Shown: one piece after another, positions 10,898-21,853 of the stretch
Layout: every line of letters begins with the position of its first letter
How positions within the stretch are numbered: the first letter of the stretch is position 1
Assembly (NCBI GenBank): GCA_963575745.1
Contig: CAUYUJ010015016.1
Coordinates: forward strand, 594,244-658,243
From: Prorocentrum cordatum
Taxonomy: Eukaryota > Sar > Dinophyceae > Prorocentrales > Prorocentraceae
Direction of reading: 5' to 3'
DNA length: 64,000 nucleotides
Notes under the pieces: generated by a model
The model's database searches: none
What the model was told of the DNA's origin: nothing
What the model saw: only the letters and a program-made list of their open reading frames with translations
Translations under genes and position numbers: made by a program

Positions 10898-13800
10898 TCT
10901 GGTGACGACGACGGGGGAGAGAGCCCCGACGAGGACGAGGAGGAGGAGAACCGCCGCCAGAAGAAGGCGAGGGAGGCCGAGGATGAAGCATCCCGGGCCA
11001 GCCCAGTACGAGTCTTTGTCCCGCAGCAAGGCGATCGGTGGGTGCTGCTCAAAGGGGGCCCGTTCGAGGCCGGAGAGGTCAAAGCGAGGCCGCGGGTCTC
11101 GGACACGCTGTCTGGATGTTTTTTCGACGAAGACCAACTGTACCTCTTCGAGTATACGGAGGACGATGACGCGGCAGCAGCACACGGGCCACCTCTCGAC
11201 GACGAGGAGTCGGTGCGCCCTGGAGAGAAGCTGCTGCTGTGGGCTACGCTGAAGCCGCCGAAGGAGTGGGCCAGCTGGAGCCCCCGGTGGGATCGAGATC
11301 AGCAGCCAGCGCCCGGTGCCGCAGCCCAAACCGGCCAGCGGAGGGTCACGGCCAGGATCGCTGACCGGGCCTCGGCCACGGCGGCAGCTTCAGGATCAGG
11401 CGGGGCCGCAGCCGGCCCAGCAGCCAGCAGCAGCCGCATGCCAGCGCCGACGTTTAGCGAGGTGGCCGCAGCAGTCGGGGGCGAAAGGGCGAGCTCAGTC
11501 CCCCCGTCCAGCGGGGGCACTTCGAGGAGCTCGGGCGCCCTAAGACAAGTGGAGGAGCAGCTCGCCGAGGCCCAGGGGCGCCACGCTCGCCTGGCGGGCG
11601 AGGGCGGCGACCAAGAGCGAGGTGCCGCACGCGCAGTCGGGCAGCTGGAGGTCAGGCGCAGCCAGGTACAGGCCCGCCGCGCAGCCAGGCTCGAGCGCGA
11701 GGCGCGCCGGAAGGAGCGCGAGGACCAGAGGGCCATGAGTGCCCCCCCGAAGCATCGAAGCCCGCAGGAGTCCCAAGGAGCCCCCCCTCCACCAGAGGCT
11801 GACGGGGACCGCAAGGCCGCCTCCGACGAGGCAGGACGCAGGGCCACCGAGACACACCCGGGGGTAGCCTGCCGCGGGGGAGTCCACAAGTGCAATGCAG
11901 CGCGACGCTTCGTCTGGACCTTCAACGACGTGCGGGAGGGCGGCAAGAGCGACGACCTCCAGCACGCGGATATCTTGTATCTGAACGGGATCGGGCAGAT
12001 CAGCGACGCGCTGCTCCAGGAGTGCCCTGGGATGGATCCGGAGGACACCCAGCTCGGCGAGGTCCTGGCGCGCTACGTGGAGGAGCACGAAGCGCTGAAG
12101 ATAAAGATGAAGAGCCTCGGCATCCCGCGGAACGAGCACGCCGGAGGCGGGATCCTTGACCCCATATACGTCGAGACCGAGAGGACCTACGACGAGGAGT
12201 ACGACGGCCAGGGCAACCCCATCGCCCGCAGCCGCAGCCGCAGTCGAGGCGCGGGGACAGCCCCCCGCGAGCGAGCGCGCTCCTCCGGAGGGGTGTACGT
12301 TGATTCCGAGTCATCCGCCTCTGGGACGATGGCGCCCCCCGCGAGAGGGCGGCTGCGAGCGAGATCGCCACTGGACGAGAGCCGCGGGCGCCGCACCGCC
12401 CCTGACCCAAGGGGCCCAGGGCGCAGATGCGGAGGCCCCGAGGTGCCGCCGGCGTATGTTCGCCCGAGCGCGCACCACGAAAGCAAAGCAGAGGTACGCC
12501 AGAGCGAGCGCCCAACAGCGCCGCCGGCTGCCTCTCGCCATGGAGCCCCCGAGGCTAAGGAGTACCTGGCTTGGTGCCTGGAGCGCGCCGAGTTCGCCCC
12601 GGAGCTGGTGAAGGAGGTGACGGACTTGGGGAATCGCCTGCTCCTCGCCGCGGGGAGCGTAGAAGCTGCCGCGGCGCAGCTCCGCGAGGAGCGGGAGCGC
12701 GTCCTCGGGAACCCGCTCGGAGGGGTGCTCGACCCTGAGTTCGGAGCAGCCCTGGAAGAGGACCACAAACAGTGCCTCCGCGAGATGGCCATCAAGGGTG
12801 TCCCAGTCCGGAGGCAGCAGCCCAGGCGGCGTACCGCGGCACGCAGCCCACGCCTCAGCACGGGACCACGCCCTGGAGATGTACGCCAAGGCCTGGAAGG
12901 ATACCTCCTACGTCGCCGTGCTCTGAGCCACCCCAGAGGCCGAGGACGCTCTGTCCGCATCGGAGCTCATCGAGAGCCCGTCCGGGCGAGTGCCCAAGAT
13001 GCTGCCCGACCGCACGGTGAGCAGCGAGGGGCGCCCTATACGCGACATGCGCGTCGCCAACGGGGACTCGCCCAAGGAGCTGCACCCACCGGCGCTCCAG
13101 CCGAAGCACGAGGCCCTCGTGCGACTCTCCCTTTGGCGGTCAGCGCGCCACCCCGGGGTGCCACAGGTAATAGCCAAGAGGGACGTCTCGAGAGCCTTCA
13201 AGTGGCGCTGGGTGCGCGACGAGGACGCGGCCGAGTTCGGCACCTCCCTCCCGGGCGAGGCGGTTGGCATGACCACGCGCGTGATCATGATCCACTGCGT
13301 GATGGTCTTTGGGTGGTCGGGGTCCCCAGCGAATACATGGCGTTCGCCTGGGGCGCCAAGTGGGACCACGAGCGGCGCAGGCCGCCGGGCCCCGAGGTCA
13401 ACGACACGGTGCGCTGGTCCTCCAAGTGGCTGATGGACGACGGCATCCTGGTCGAACCGCTGGTCGGCCTCGGGCCCTGGCTCAGCGCGGCCGACTGCGA
13501 CGCGAGCATGGGGCGCGTCTGGGGCAGCGAGGCGATCAACGTTGACAAGATGGCGGAGGAGGGTACCTTTCAGGCAGAACAATTGGTCTGGGGCCTCTAC
13601 CTGGACGTCGACAAGCAGCGCCCGAGGCCCCCGGAGCCCAAATGCGTGAAGGCCGCCCACCTCCTGGCGATCGACGAGCTCCGCCATGGGTGCCTCCGGG
13701 TTCCCATCAAGGTCGTCCAGGAGCTGAGGGGCTCCGCACAGTTCTGGGTGGCCACGCAGCCGGCCATCAAGCCTGAGCTGCCGGTCATTGATCGCCTCCT

Positions 13801-15925
13801 CGGCGGCGGACTCGGAGCAGCCTGGGCGGAGCCCAAAGGGAGCGCGGAGGAGGTCGCCCTCGCTTGGGACGAATGGGATCAGACCCTCGAGCTGCTGCGG
13901 GTACTCTTCGACGCGCCCGAAGCTTGGGCGTCCACCTTCGACGCAAGCTTAATTTCTTGCTTGGGGCCGCGCGAGCGCCTGGCGCTACCAGGGGCCGCCG
14001 CCCGGACGAGGTGGACAGGGGGCGACGCTACCGCGACGACCACCGGCAGCATAGACTGGGGGCGCGCAGTGGCGGGCAGCAAGGCCGCACCACCACGCTA
14101 CATGGCCGTGGACGCCGCCCCGCTCCTCCGTCAGCTGGAGGATGTGCTGAGCCACCCGGGGGCCGAGAAGGACTGGGCCCTCGCCATCGTCGAGCTGCTC
14201 GCATTCGTGGCCTTGGCAGCGGTGAGGGGCGATGAGTGGCAGGGCGAACTTGTCTTCTACGTCACTGACAACATGAACGTGCGGTCGTGGATTTCCAAGA
14301 GGCGTCCCAAGCATCCGCTCGCGAGGCACCTCGTCCGCCTCATTCAGCGCTTAGAAGCCTGCCATGGGTTCAGCACCACCGCGCTGTACATCCGCACCTA
14401 CCACAACGACATCGCGGACTGGCTGTCGCGGGAGGAGGCCAAGAAGGTCCACTCCGAGCTCCTGCGCAAGGGGTGGACCCGTATCGAACCGCCCGAGGCG
14501 TGGGGGAAGATGCTGGCGGAGGCGAAGGAGCATCTCTTGCGGCTGCCTGGGGAGGAAGGGCCCATCGCGGAGTCAGCGCTCCGGCATCGGGCGCTGAGGG
14601 CCCACGCAGCGGTACCGCGCAACCTGGCCCTCAAGGGGTGCCGAGGGTTGGAGCTCGGGAGCCCGCTGGGCACCTACGGGCGCGCCTGGGAACAACCAGG
14701 TGGGGAGCTGACGACGAGCAACTCAGCGGAGGTGGACTGGATCATGTGCACGTTGTCCTTGGACCCGAAGGGTTTCGAGGTCGAGAAGCTGGTGTCCGCG
14801 GTCGCCCGGGCAAGGCCGCAGATCGTCGCGGCCGACGCCCTGGGCAAGCTCGACCTGACCCGCGTCGTCAAAGCGCTGCGCAAGATGGGATACCGCACGT
14901 GCGACCTGGAGATCGTCTGCACCCACGACGGCGACATGACGGCCCGGGCTCGAAGCCTGCTCGTGGCGGGCAGAGGGCCGGCGGGCGCTAGCCTGGCGAG
15001 CGTGCGCATGCCGCCGGCGCGCCGCTGTCCACGCGGGGCGAAGCACGCGCTGAAGGACAAGCTCAGCGAAGGCGACCATCACAGGCTCGACGACGAAGGG
15101 AGCGTCACGTGGGATCCAGCAGCCCGAGGCGGCCCCGACGCCATGCTGCCCAAGGGCGTCGGCCACATCAAGCTCGCCAACGCGAAGCACCTGGTCTACT
15201 CGATCGACGGCCCGATCGGTGCGGTTCGCTGGCCCACAGAGGGCCCGGGCGGACCGGGGGGGACGTTGGTCCACATCCCGGGGAGCAGCGATGGGCGCAT
15301 CCGAGCGTTGTCACCGGAAGAAGTCTGGACCGTGCAGGGGGGCGACGCAGCAACTTGGGTGGAGAGGCGGGCCCAGGGCGACACCGAGGACACCCTGATG
15401 CGGGAGGCGGCGAGGTCCCTGCCCCCAGAAACGGCGAGGGCTGTCCTGGGCGCCATCGTGGACGCGACGCTGCAGACCACCCAGCGGGCAGGCGGCTGCC
15501 GCGACCCCGCAAAATCCGCCGCCCGGGTAACAACCCGGCGGTGGCTCAGGGCTTGGGCGAAGGGCGAGCTCCGCGTGAAGGCTGAGGCTGCGGAGGACGA
15601 CCGACACGCAGGAGTGCTAAGCGACGACGCCCACAAAGCGAGGCGCAAGAGCCAAGGCGTCCGCTTCCGAGCGATCGAGGAGGACCTCGTGCGGGGTCCC
15701 GAGCCCCCGCCCGACGCCAAGGAGGTGGACCTAAGCGTGGTCGTCGACACGCCCAAGAGGCAGCGGATGCGGAGCCCCAACAGGGGCAAGAAGGTGGAGG
15801 CCCAGAGGCTGGTCAAGCCGATCGCGCTAGGCCAGGCTCGGGCTGCCATCGCCTTACCAGACCGCCCAACCTTGGGAGGGAAGACTATGGCAGGTGGATC
15901 GAGGAGCAGAAGCGCGAGGCGCTGA
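10898..15925 (+). pseudogene. DIRS element: Pol with RT, RNase H and methyltransferase-like domain
   Basis: The frame opens after a TGA at 10895-10897. A long N-terminal region carries HKCNAARRFVWTFNDVREG near 11890 and an Arg-Ser stretch. From about 12830 to 13330 the coding sequence lies in another frame, including RT motif A (VIAKRDVSRAFKWRWV, about 13170); it returns before the catalytic WLMDDGILVEP box (about 13430). RNase H follows: YVTDNMNVRSWISKRRP near 14260 and IRTYHNDIADWLSREEA near 14390. A methyltransferase-like domain runs about 14640-15370, with RGLELGSPLGTYGRAW, GDMTARARSLLVAG and LSPEEVWTVQGGDAATW. The last resembles the terminal motif of cytosine-C5 methyltransferases; classic DIRS elements instead carry an adenine methyltransferase. 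Two indels make this copy inactive. Confidence 0.7.
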
Positions 15926-17026
15926 TGCCGCGGCTGCCCGAGGGGACCCGCGCCGGCTACGAGACCGGCTGGCGGCAGTGGCAGGGCTTCAGGGCAGCCC
16001 AGGGCGAGTCGCCCTGGCTCGAGGGGCGCGATCGCGAAGAGCGCCACGCCAAGGAGGCAGCGCTGTTGGGCTTCATCATTGTTTTGGCCAAGGTGCTGAA
16101 GCGCACAGAGGGCGCGATCAAACAGAAGTTGTTTGCTGTGCGTTTTGCCCACCTCGTAGTTGGATATCCTGACCCTCTACTCCACCGAGGCCGCCTCTGG
16201 TCAACGCTCGCCGGCCTTAAGAGACGCCAAGGGCCGAGCGGGCGGAAGCGGCCCGCGCGGGTGGCTCCACGGCTTCCTGAAGGGCCAGACCGACCTCCCC
16301 GCGACGGACGCCGCGGCCCTTTGGGCCGCCGTGGCGGTGGCCTTCTTCTTCATGTCGAGGGCGTCCGAATACCTGATCCAGCCCGGAAAGACGTGGGGCC
16401 AGGGGCGCGTCGTGCGCGGCGTGGACATCACGGGCCGTGACAGCAGCAACCAGCCCTGCGCTTTCAGAGACGCGGTGGAGGTGGTGCTCCACATCACCTC
16501 TTCGACGACAGACCAATATAATGTGGGGTGTGTGAGGAACCAATACCAGACGGGCACATCGCTGTGCCCGGCGGCCGCCATCCGCCAGCTGGAGCAGCAT
16601 TACCCGCAGAGGCTGCGAGGCAGCGAGGAGGAGCCCCCGCTCTTCCGCTGGGCGAACGGTGCGCCCATCCGCCGCGAGGAGGTGCAGCACTACTCGACGG
16701 TGGCAGGGCTGGCCGCCGGGCTGAGGGCGGAGGAGATCGGCTCACATAGCCTCCGCATAGGAGGCGCAACAGCAATGTACCATGCCGTGGATGATCTGCG
16801 GCGCGTCAAGCGCTTCGGGCGCTGGGCCTCCGACAGCTTCCACGGGCGCCTGTGGGAGAGCCGCGAACCCATGCGCGGCATCTCGGCCGACATGGCGACG
16901 GACACGTCCGAGCTCACGGCTTGGAGGGTGAAAGTGGGGGTCGGGCGCAGGGCCCCGGCAATTATGTTTTTTAAGGCCGTGAATGGGCGATGCATCCTCG
17001 ATTGCTGTGTTCGGCGGGGGAGCTAA
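15925..17026 (+). pseudogene. DIRS element: tyrosine recombinase
   Basis: This enzyme would integrate the circular DNA intermediate. The N-terminal half (15925-16160, MPRLPEGTRAGYETGWRQWQ) is in one frame and the catalytic half (16160-17026) in another. Catalytic signatures are AFFFMSRASEYL (first Arg) near 16350 and GSHSLRIGGATA (His-x-x-Arg) near 16740, then FGRWASDSFHGRLWES near 16820. The nucleophilic Tyr expected in that last block reads Arg, so the enzyme would be dead even without the frameshift. It follows Pol directly, as in DIRS elements. Confidence 0.7.
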
Positions 17027-17230
17027 TTGAAGCCCCCCGCCTGCGCCCGCGCGCGAGACTTGAGGGGGGAGGAAGCAAGGGGCGGGGGGCCCAGGAAAGG
17101 CGACGAAGGCAACGCGCGCTATGGGCGCAAAAAGAAAAGGCTGGAACACACGAAAGCGGTCAGGTGAGTGTCGAAATCTGCCCAGCCAATCTGACATGCG
17201 GAACGCTGCGCCTCAGTTTTGGGGATCTTG
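17027..17230. other. Short intergenic stretch after the DIRS recombinase
   Basis: GC-rich at first, then mixed. No gene, repeat end or target duplication is seen. It may hold the unrecognised right terminal repeat of the DIRS element. Confidence 0.4.
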
Positions 17231-17237
17231 AAGGCCA

Positions 17238-17355
17238 GGGCAAAATGTGAATTTACATTGCGGGGAAAAGCAAAATGTGAATTCACATTTTGGGAAAAAG
17301 GAAAATGTGAATTCACAGTTTGGGAAAAAAGGAAAATATGAATTCACATTTTGGA
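17238..17355. repeat. Palindromic short tandem repeat
   Basis: Four copies of a unit of about 30 bp, each centred on AAAATGTGAATTCACATTTT, a perfect 20-base palindrome in the second copy with one or two changes in the others. Units are joined by GGGAAAA-type spacers. Each copy could form a cruciform. Confidence 0.85.
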
Positions 17356-17678
17356 ATTTAGTGTAGGATGCTTTATGAAGGGGCCAGATCACATTTTGGG
17401 AGAATCGCGGGGCCCATTCCAAATCTGTCTTGGGGGTCGAGAAGTCACCGCTTGGGAACACACGCGATCATCAACCGCACAATCAAGACACACTTGCACT
17501 CCACTTCGCCGACCCACGCGTAATATGCAAGAACGCCCGCACGCATGAACGATAACGGATGGACGGCGCGCGTGCCCGCGCGGGCAACGCGCGGGCACGA
17601 ATGACTGGCCATCAATGACCGCCAGCATTGGATGCCAATCGTACCCGATCACATACATGAACGATACATTGAGCATAC

Positions 17679-18573
17679 ATGGGCCATTCAGCCCCCATTG
17701 AAGACCCCCTGTTGCAGACCCCCTCTTTCACCCTCCAAACGGCGCCGCCGGCCCGCGCGGTCGATGGCGAGCGCCGCGCGGGCACGAACCCGACCCCGCT
17801 GTGGCCCGGAGCCGCGCTGGCCGCGACGACACTCGCCTCCGCAGCCGGCGGGGCGGACGGCTACGAGATCAAGGTCGATCAGGCGGAGAGCCAGAGCCTA
17901 CTGATCCTCGTGCTCCCGGTCAGCCTGGTGACGTGGGCGGCGGCAGCGGGAACGCTGCTCGCGGCGGCGCTGCTGGGGGCCTTTTGGCAGCACAGGCGGC
18001 AGCGAGGGTGGGCGAGCAGCCAGCGGGCGCGGCAACAACCGCAGGGCCCGCAGCCCCTGGGCGAGCCTGCCGCGCGCGGCGCTGATGGCAACTACGCTAG
18101 CAACGGCAGCGGGGGAGACACAAGGCCAGGAGATGGTGGCGGTCGACGGCCGAACCCAGGAGGTCACACTCCGCTGGGAGCCGCAGATGGGCACGGTGGC
18201 TATCGTCTTCCAGGTGGAGACGGCGCTGAAGGTGGCGGCCATGATCGTGGTGCTGCTCGCAGCAGGCATCGGGGCGCTTTACTGCTGCTGCTGCTGCGGG
18301 ACGGCCAAGAGGGGCAAAAAGGAGCCGGAGCACGAGGCACAGCGGGCCGCCGCGCAGCCAACGCCTAAGGCGCCCAAGCCCCCCAAGCAGCCGCGGAAGA
18401 CGTATTGCGACGCGGGAGCGATGGGCCCGGTGCACTACAACGGCGTGAGGTACGCGCACGAGACCCAGGGCTTCCGCCGGGCCAACGAGGTGACGCGGGA
18501 GGTGGCTTCGTCAGGGTACCGCGTGCCACTGGGGTGGCCCCAAAAAGGAGAACCAAGGCCGCACCGTGACTGA
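17679..18573 (+). pseudogene. Possible two-pass membrane protein
   Basis: Two overlapping frames look like one broken gene. The first (17679-18080) has a hydrophobic span LLILVLPVSLVTWAAAAG followed by basic HRRQRGW. The second (18085-18573) repeats the pattern: MVAVDGRTQEVTLRWEPQ, a span VAAMIVVLLAAGIGALY, a run of five Cys, basic residues, then a Pro/Lys linker and TYCDAGAMGPVHYNGVRY at the C terminus. The similar lead-ins (EIKVDQAESQS and MVAVDGRTQEV) before each hydrophobic span suggest an internal duplication. It lies about 0.65 kb after the DIRS recombinase on the same strand and could be an accessory ORF or an unrelated host gene. No family recognised. Confidence 0.35.
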
Positions 18574-19031
18574 GGTGCGAGGCTGCCGCAGGCCAACGGC
18601 CGAGCGGGCAGCAGAGGTCCGCCGCCGGCACCCGCCGTGCGAGCGGCCGCGCGGCGCGGGCTGAGTTCAGCCTGGCGCTCGCGATCAGTTTTGCGCTTGC
18701 GAGCAGCTGGGCGCGGGGCAGCGGCGGCTGGGCGCCCGAGGGCAACTGGCGCCGCGCTGGCATGGCAGCTGGCAGTGCCGTCAGGGGGACGGCGGTGGCG
18801 GCTACCGGAGGCGCCGGCGGCCGGCCCAGCCGGGGCTGCCGCGCGTGGCGCACGAAAAACCACCGTGGGCGCCGGCGGCGTGCCGCCCTGCGCCCGCGGA
18901 CCGACCTTGCTGGGCAGACGTGGCAGCGCGCCGCAGATGCCAGGACTGATGAGTTCCACGCCGAGAGGACCGGCGGCCACGTGACCCACTACTGCCAGTT
19001 CGGCGTGGTGGTGCGATCACAAAGGGAGGTT

Positions 19032-19216
19032 GGCGGCGTGGCCCGCGACGCGTGGCCAAAGACAGGCGCCGGCGCAGCGTGCGCCGGGCGCCGGAGGAGC
19101 AGCACGGCTCCCTGGCAAAATCATCGTCGTCTGAGCGCCTCATCCTTCCCCCCTTGAGCCTCACACTCACTAGGCTCAAGACGTTTTAGTTTACCAGTGC
19201 TGCTTGAGGGGATATC
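19032..19216 (+). repeat. 185-bp direct repeat, left copy
   Basis: Matches 20184-20368 at equal length with only a few differences. It runs from GGCGGCGTGGCCCG to TTGAGGGGATATC and contains an 8-bp perfect inverted repeat (CTTGAGCC at 19153, GGCTCAAG at 19173). The two copies could be the ends of a small LTR-type element of 1,337 bp or a local duplication. No target duplication is seen outside them. Confidence 0.8.
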
Positions 19217-19806
19217 TAGGATGTTTGATAAAACTGATGGATCTACCCGTTTTCAGAACTGGCGCGGGCTTCTACTTGCGGTCCCCTTGCTCCTGCCCTT
19301 GCCTCCTTGCTTGCCCTCTCCTGCTTCTTCCCTACTTTCCGCCGCCTGGCGGCTCAAGCCTTTTCAAAGGCCAAGCTGGCCCACCCTGGGGGCCTGACAG
19401 AGGCCCCCTTCCCGCCCTGTTCTGGACTTTTCGGCGCCGCCGGTGCGCTATCACCCGGGTGACTCCAACCTAAGACCCATGGAGGCCCAACCGGAAAGAA
19501 AAAAAAATGGGGCGCGCCGAAGAACCCAGGGGGTCCGGTTTCCGCGGAGGAAAGAAAAAAACCCTGGCGATGGGGTTCGAGCACGGGGGTTACCCCCCCC
19601 TCAAATTCCGGAAGAGGAATGAACTCCCAGCCGCGGGGGTGCCCGCGCGAGGGGCCCCACCCCCCCAAGCGCAACCAGAGGAAGAAAAGCGTGGGAGCCG
19701 AGACTGTAAGTGCAATGCAACAACACCTTAACCGGTTGCACTAGGGATTTGTGCATTAGTACGGGAACAACTGAATTACAGCCGGTGAGGTTTGGGTTCG
19801 GGTTCG

Positions 19807-19971
19807 GGCTTATATATTGGGAACCCAGTATATTGGAAACGCAATATATTGGAAACTCAATATGTTGGAAACCCACTATATTGGAAACCCAATATATTCG
19901 AAACCCAATATATTAGAAACCCGACATATTGGAAACCCAAAATATTGGGAACCCAATATATTAGGAACCCA
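19807..19971. repeat. 16-17 bp tandem repeat
   Basis: About ten copies of a unit like TATATTGGAAACCCAA, with point changes, inside the interval between the two 185-bp repeats. AT-rich in an otherwise GC-rich region. Confidence 0.85.
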
Positions 19972-20183
19972 ACGAGTTGTACGGTAGTCGGAGGGGTTCA
20001 GGGGTTCCAACGGCAACGCGCGCGGGGAAGAAGGAAAAAAATCCATGCGCCGCCAGGGGTCCCGGGTTTAACGGGTCGCCGCGAAGGTTGACCCCCCGCG
20101 GAAAGAAGAAAAGAAATCCGGCCGGGGGGTTGGGGGGGTGAGGGATGAGTCACGGGGGCGATGGTGCGCTAGGGCGCCTCGGC

Positions 20184-20368
20184 GGCGGCGTGGCCCGCGA
20201 CGCGTGGCCAAAAATAGGCGCTGGCGCAGCGTGCGCCGGGCGCCGGAGGAGCAGCACGGCTCCCTGGCAAAATCATCGTCGTCTGAGCGCCTCATCCTTC
20301 CCCCCTTGAGCCTCACACTCACTAGGCTCAAGACGTTTTAGTTTACCAGTGCTGCTTGAGGGGATATC
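20184..20368 (+). repeat. 185-bp direct repeat, right copy
   Basis: Partner of 19032-19216. The 93-bp-type minisatellite fragment begins directly after it. Confidence 0.8.
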
Positions 20369-20765
20369 GGGACCTTCGGTCGAGCTCCCTATGGGGCCAT
20401 GAAACGCTGTACTGGGTGCGCGGGACGCATGCGGACGGTAGCCCTGGGACCTTCGGTGGGGCTCCTTATGGGGCCACGAAGCGCTGTACTGGGTGGGTGA
20501 AACGCAGGGAGGGAGGAGGATGGGGCTACGAAACGCTGTACTGTGTGTGCGGGACGCATGCGGACGGTAGCACTGGGACCTTCAGTGGAGCTCCCTATGG
20601 GGCCACGAAGCGCTGTACTGGGTTGGTGAAACGCAAGGAAGAAGGAGGAGGGGGAGAGGGGAGGAGGGGGAGGAGGAGGAAGGAGGAGGAAGGAGAGGAG
20701 AGGAAGGAACGCGGGGACCGTTTCTTCAAAACGAGGACCCAACACCACAGGATACTTGGGACCCC
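20369..20765 (+). repeat. Fragment of the 93-bp minisatellite composite element
   Basis: About three diverged units (GGGACCTTCGGTGG...CTATGGGGCCACGAA) followed by a GGA-rich stretch and the conserved right end TCTTCAAAACGAGGACCCAA...CACAGGAT. The same right end closes the arrays at 56096-56137 and 61227-61265 and appears alone at 21190-21238. Confidence 0.75.
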
Positions 20766-20849
20766 CCCAAAAAAATCCTGAGGTTTCTCTCCGGGCAAAC
20801 TTCTGAAAAGCCGCAGACAAAGCAGCGAATTGCTTTTTTGTTTGCTTTG

Positions 20850-21240
20850 CCCCGGGAGGGTCCCGGGAATTGCTTCTGAGTATTGATTTTCATAGTGGTG
20901 CCCCCAAACCCCCGAAAAAACCTAAGAAAACCTGAAAAGTTTGGTTTTTGTTTCAAGTGTTCCCCCTCCTGGGAAAACCTCAGAAAGAACACCGGAACAC
21001 CCTAGATTTTGAGTTTTTGTTGGTGGGTTCCCCCCCGGGAAAACCCCCTAAACACCCCCGAGTTAGGAGTTGTTTTCGGGTGTTCCCTCCCCCCGGACCG
21101 CCCCCCAAAAAAAATATATGCAAAAACAAGAAAAGTCTCCAATGGGAAGTTCCCAGTAGGGGGTTCGACGAACTGCCACACCCAACTGGCGGTGACTGTC
21201 TCTTCAAAACTAAGACCCAACACCACAGGATGATTGGGAA
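20850..21240. repeat. Imperfect repeats of GGGAAAACC type and a solitary right end
   Basis: Diverged tandem units of about 60-65 bp carry C-run/GGGAAAACC cores, followed at 21190-21238 by a lone copy of the composite-element right end. No gene. Confidence 0.55.
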
Positions 21241-21675
21241 ATATGTTCATGCCCCTGCCGTGCAGCCGTGCTGTGCCGCCGACAGTGCGTGCGTGCCCTG
21301 CCGTGCGTGCCGTGCCGAGAGTGCCGTGCCGAGCGTGCCGTGCAGCGCTGCGCGGGCCGCGGTTTGCAGGCCGCTGCCGTGGGCGCCGCAAGCAGGACGC
21401 GTACCTCGGACCCCAGTTCCGGCAGAAGAAGCGCAGCGCCGAGTTCTCGCTCGCTGGGGCCGGAGGGGATCCCCCGCCGCTTGCACCCAGCAACAATCTG
21501 AGGCCCCTGCGCGGAGAGGAGGGACAGTCGGGGTGCGCCAACTACACACCTACGCCAATGCTGGCCAAGCCTATCCTGGGGCCCGGATCGGTGAATACGC
21601 CCGCCTGGCCTGGAGGGAAAGGCATGTTCACCAACCTGGCGTAGGTGCACAGCTGCCGCCCTCCGAAACAACGCG
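21241..21675. other. Stretch without recognised gene
   Basis: GC-rich with a GCCGTGC/CGTGCCG-type short repeat at 21255-21350. Open frames on both strands overlap and show no domain. Confidence 0.4.
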
Positions 21676-21853
21676 AGGCTGCTGCTTCAGCTCTTGCTGC
21701 TGCTGCTGTTGCTGCTGTTGCTGCTGCTGCTGTTCCTCCTCCTCTTCTCCTCCTCCTCCTCCTCCTCCTCCTCCTCCTCCTCCTCTCCTCCTCCTCCTCC
21801 TCCTCCTCCTCCTCCTCCTCCTCCTCCTCCTCCTCCTCCTCCTCCTCCTCCAT
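21676..21853. repeat. (GCT)n and (TCC)n microsatellite
   Basis: CTGCTG units pass into about 130 bp of TCC triplets. No spliced-leader sequence adjoins it. Confidence 0.9.

Larger units (their letters stand above)
9278..17026 (+). mobile_element. DIRS-type (tyrosine recombinase) retrotransposon
   Basis: In order: SL relic, Gag-like acidic protein, RT, RNase H, methyltransferase-like domain, tyrosine recombinase. DIRS/Ngaro elements use a tyrosine recombinase instead of an integrase and leave no target duplication; none was seen. The terminal split repeats typical of the group were not recognised, so the outer ends are uncertain and the right end is set at the recombinase stop. Several frameshifts show that this copy is defective. 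Confidence 0.75.

Noticed and set aside
19153-19180. Spliced-leader RNA gene
   Set aside because: Only the last eight bases GGCTCAAG match, within an inverted repeat; the rest of the leader is absent.
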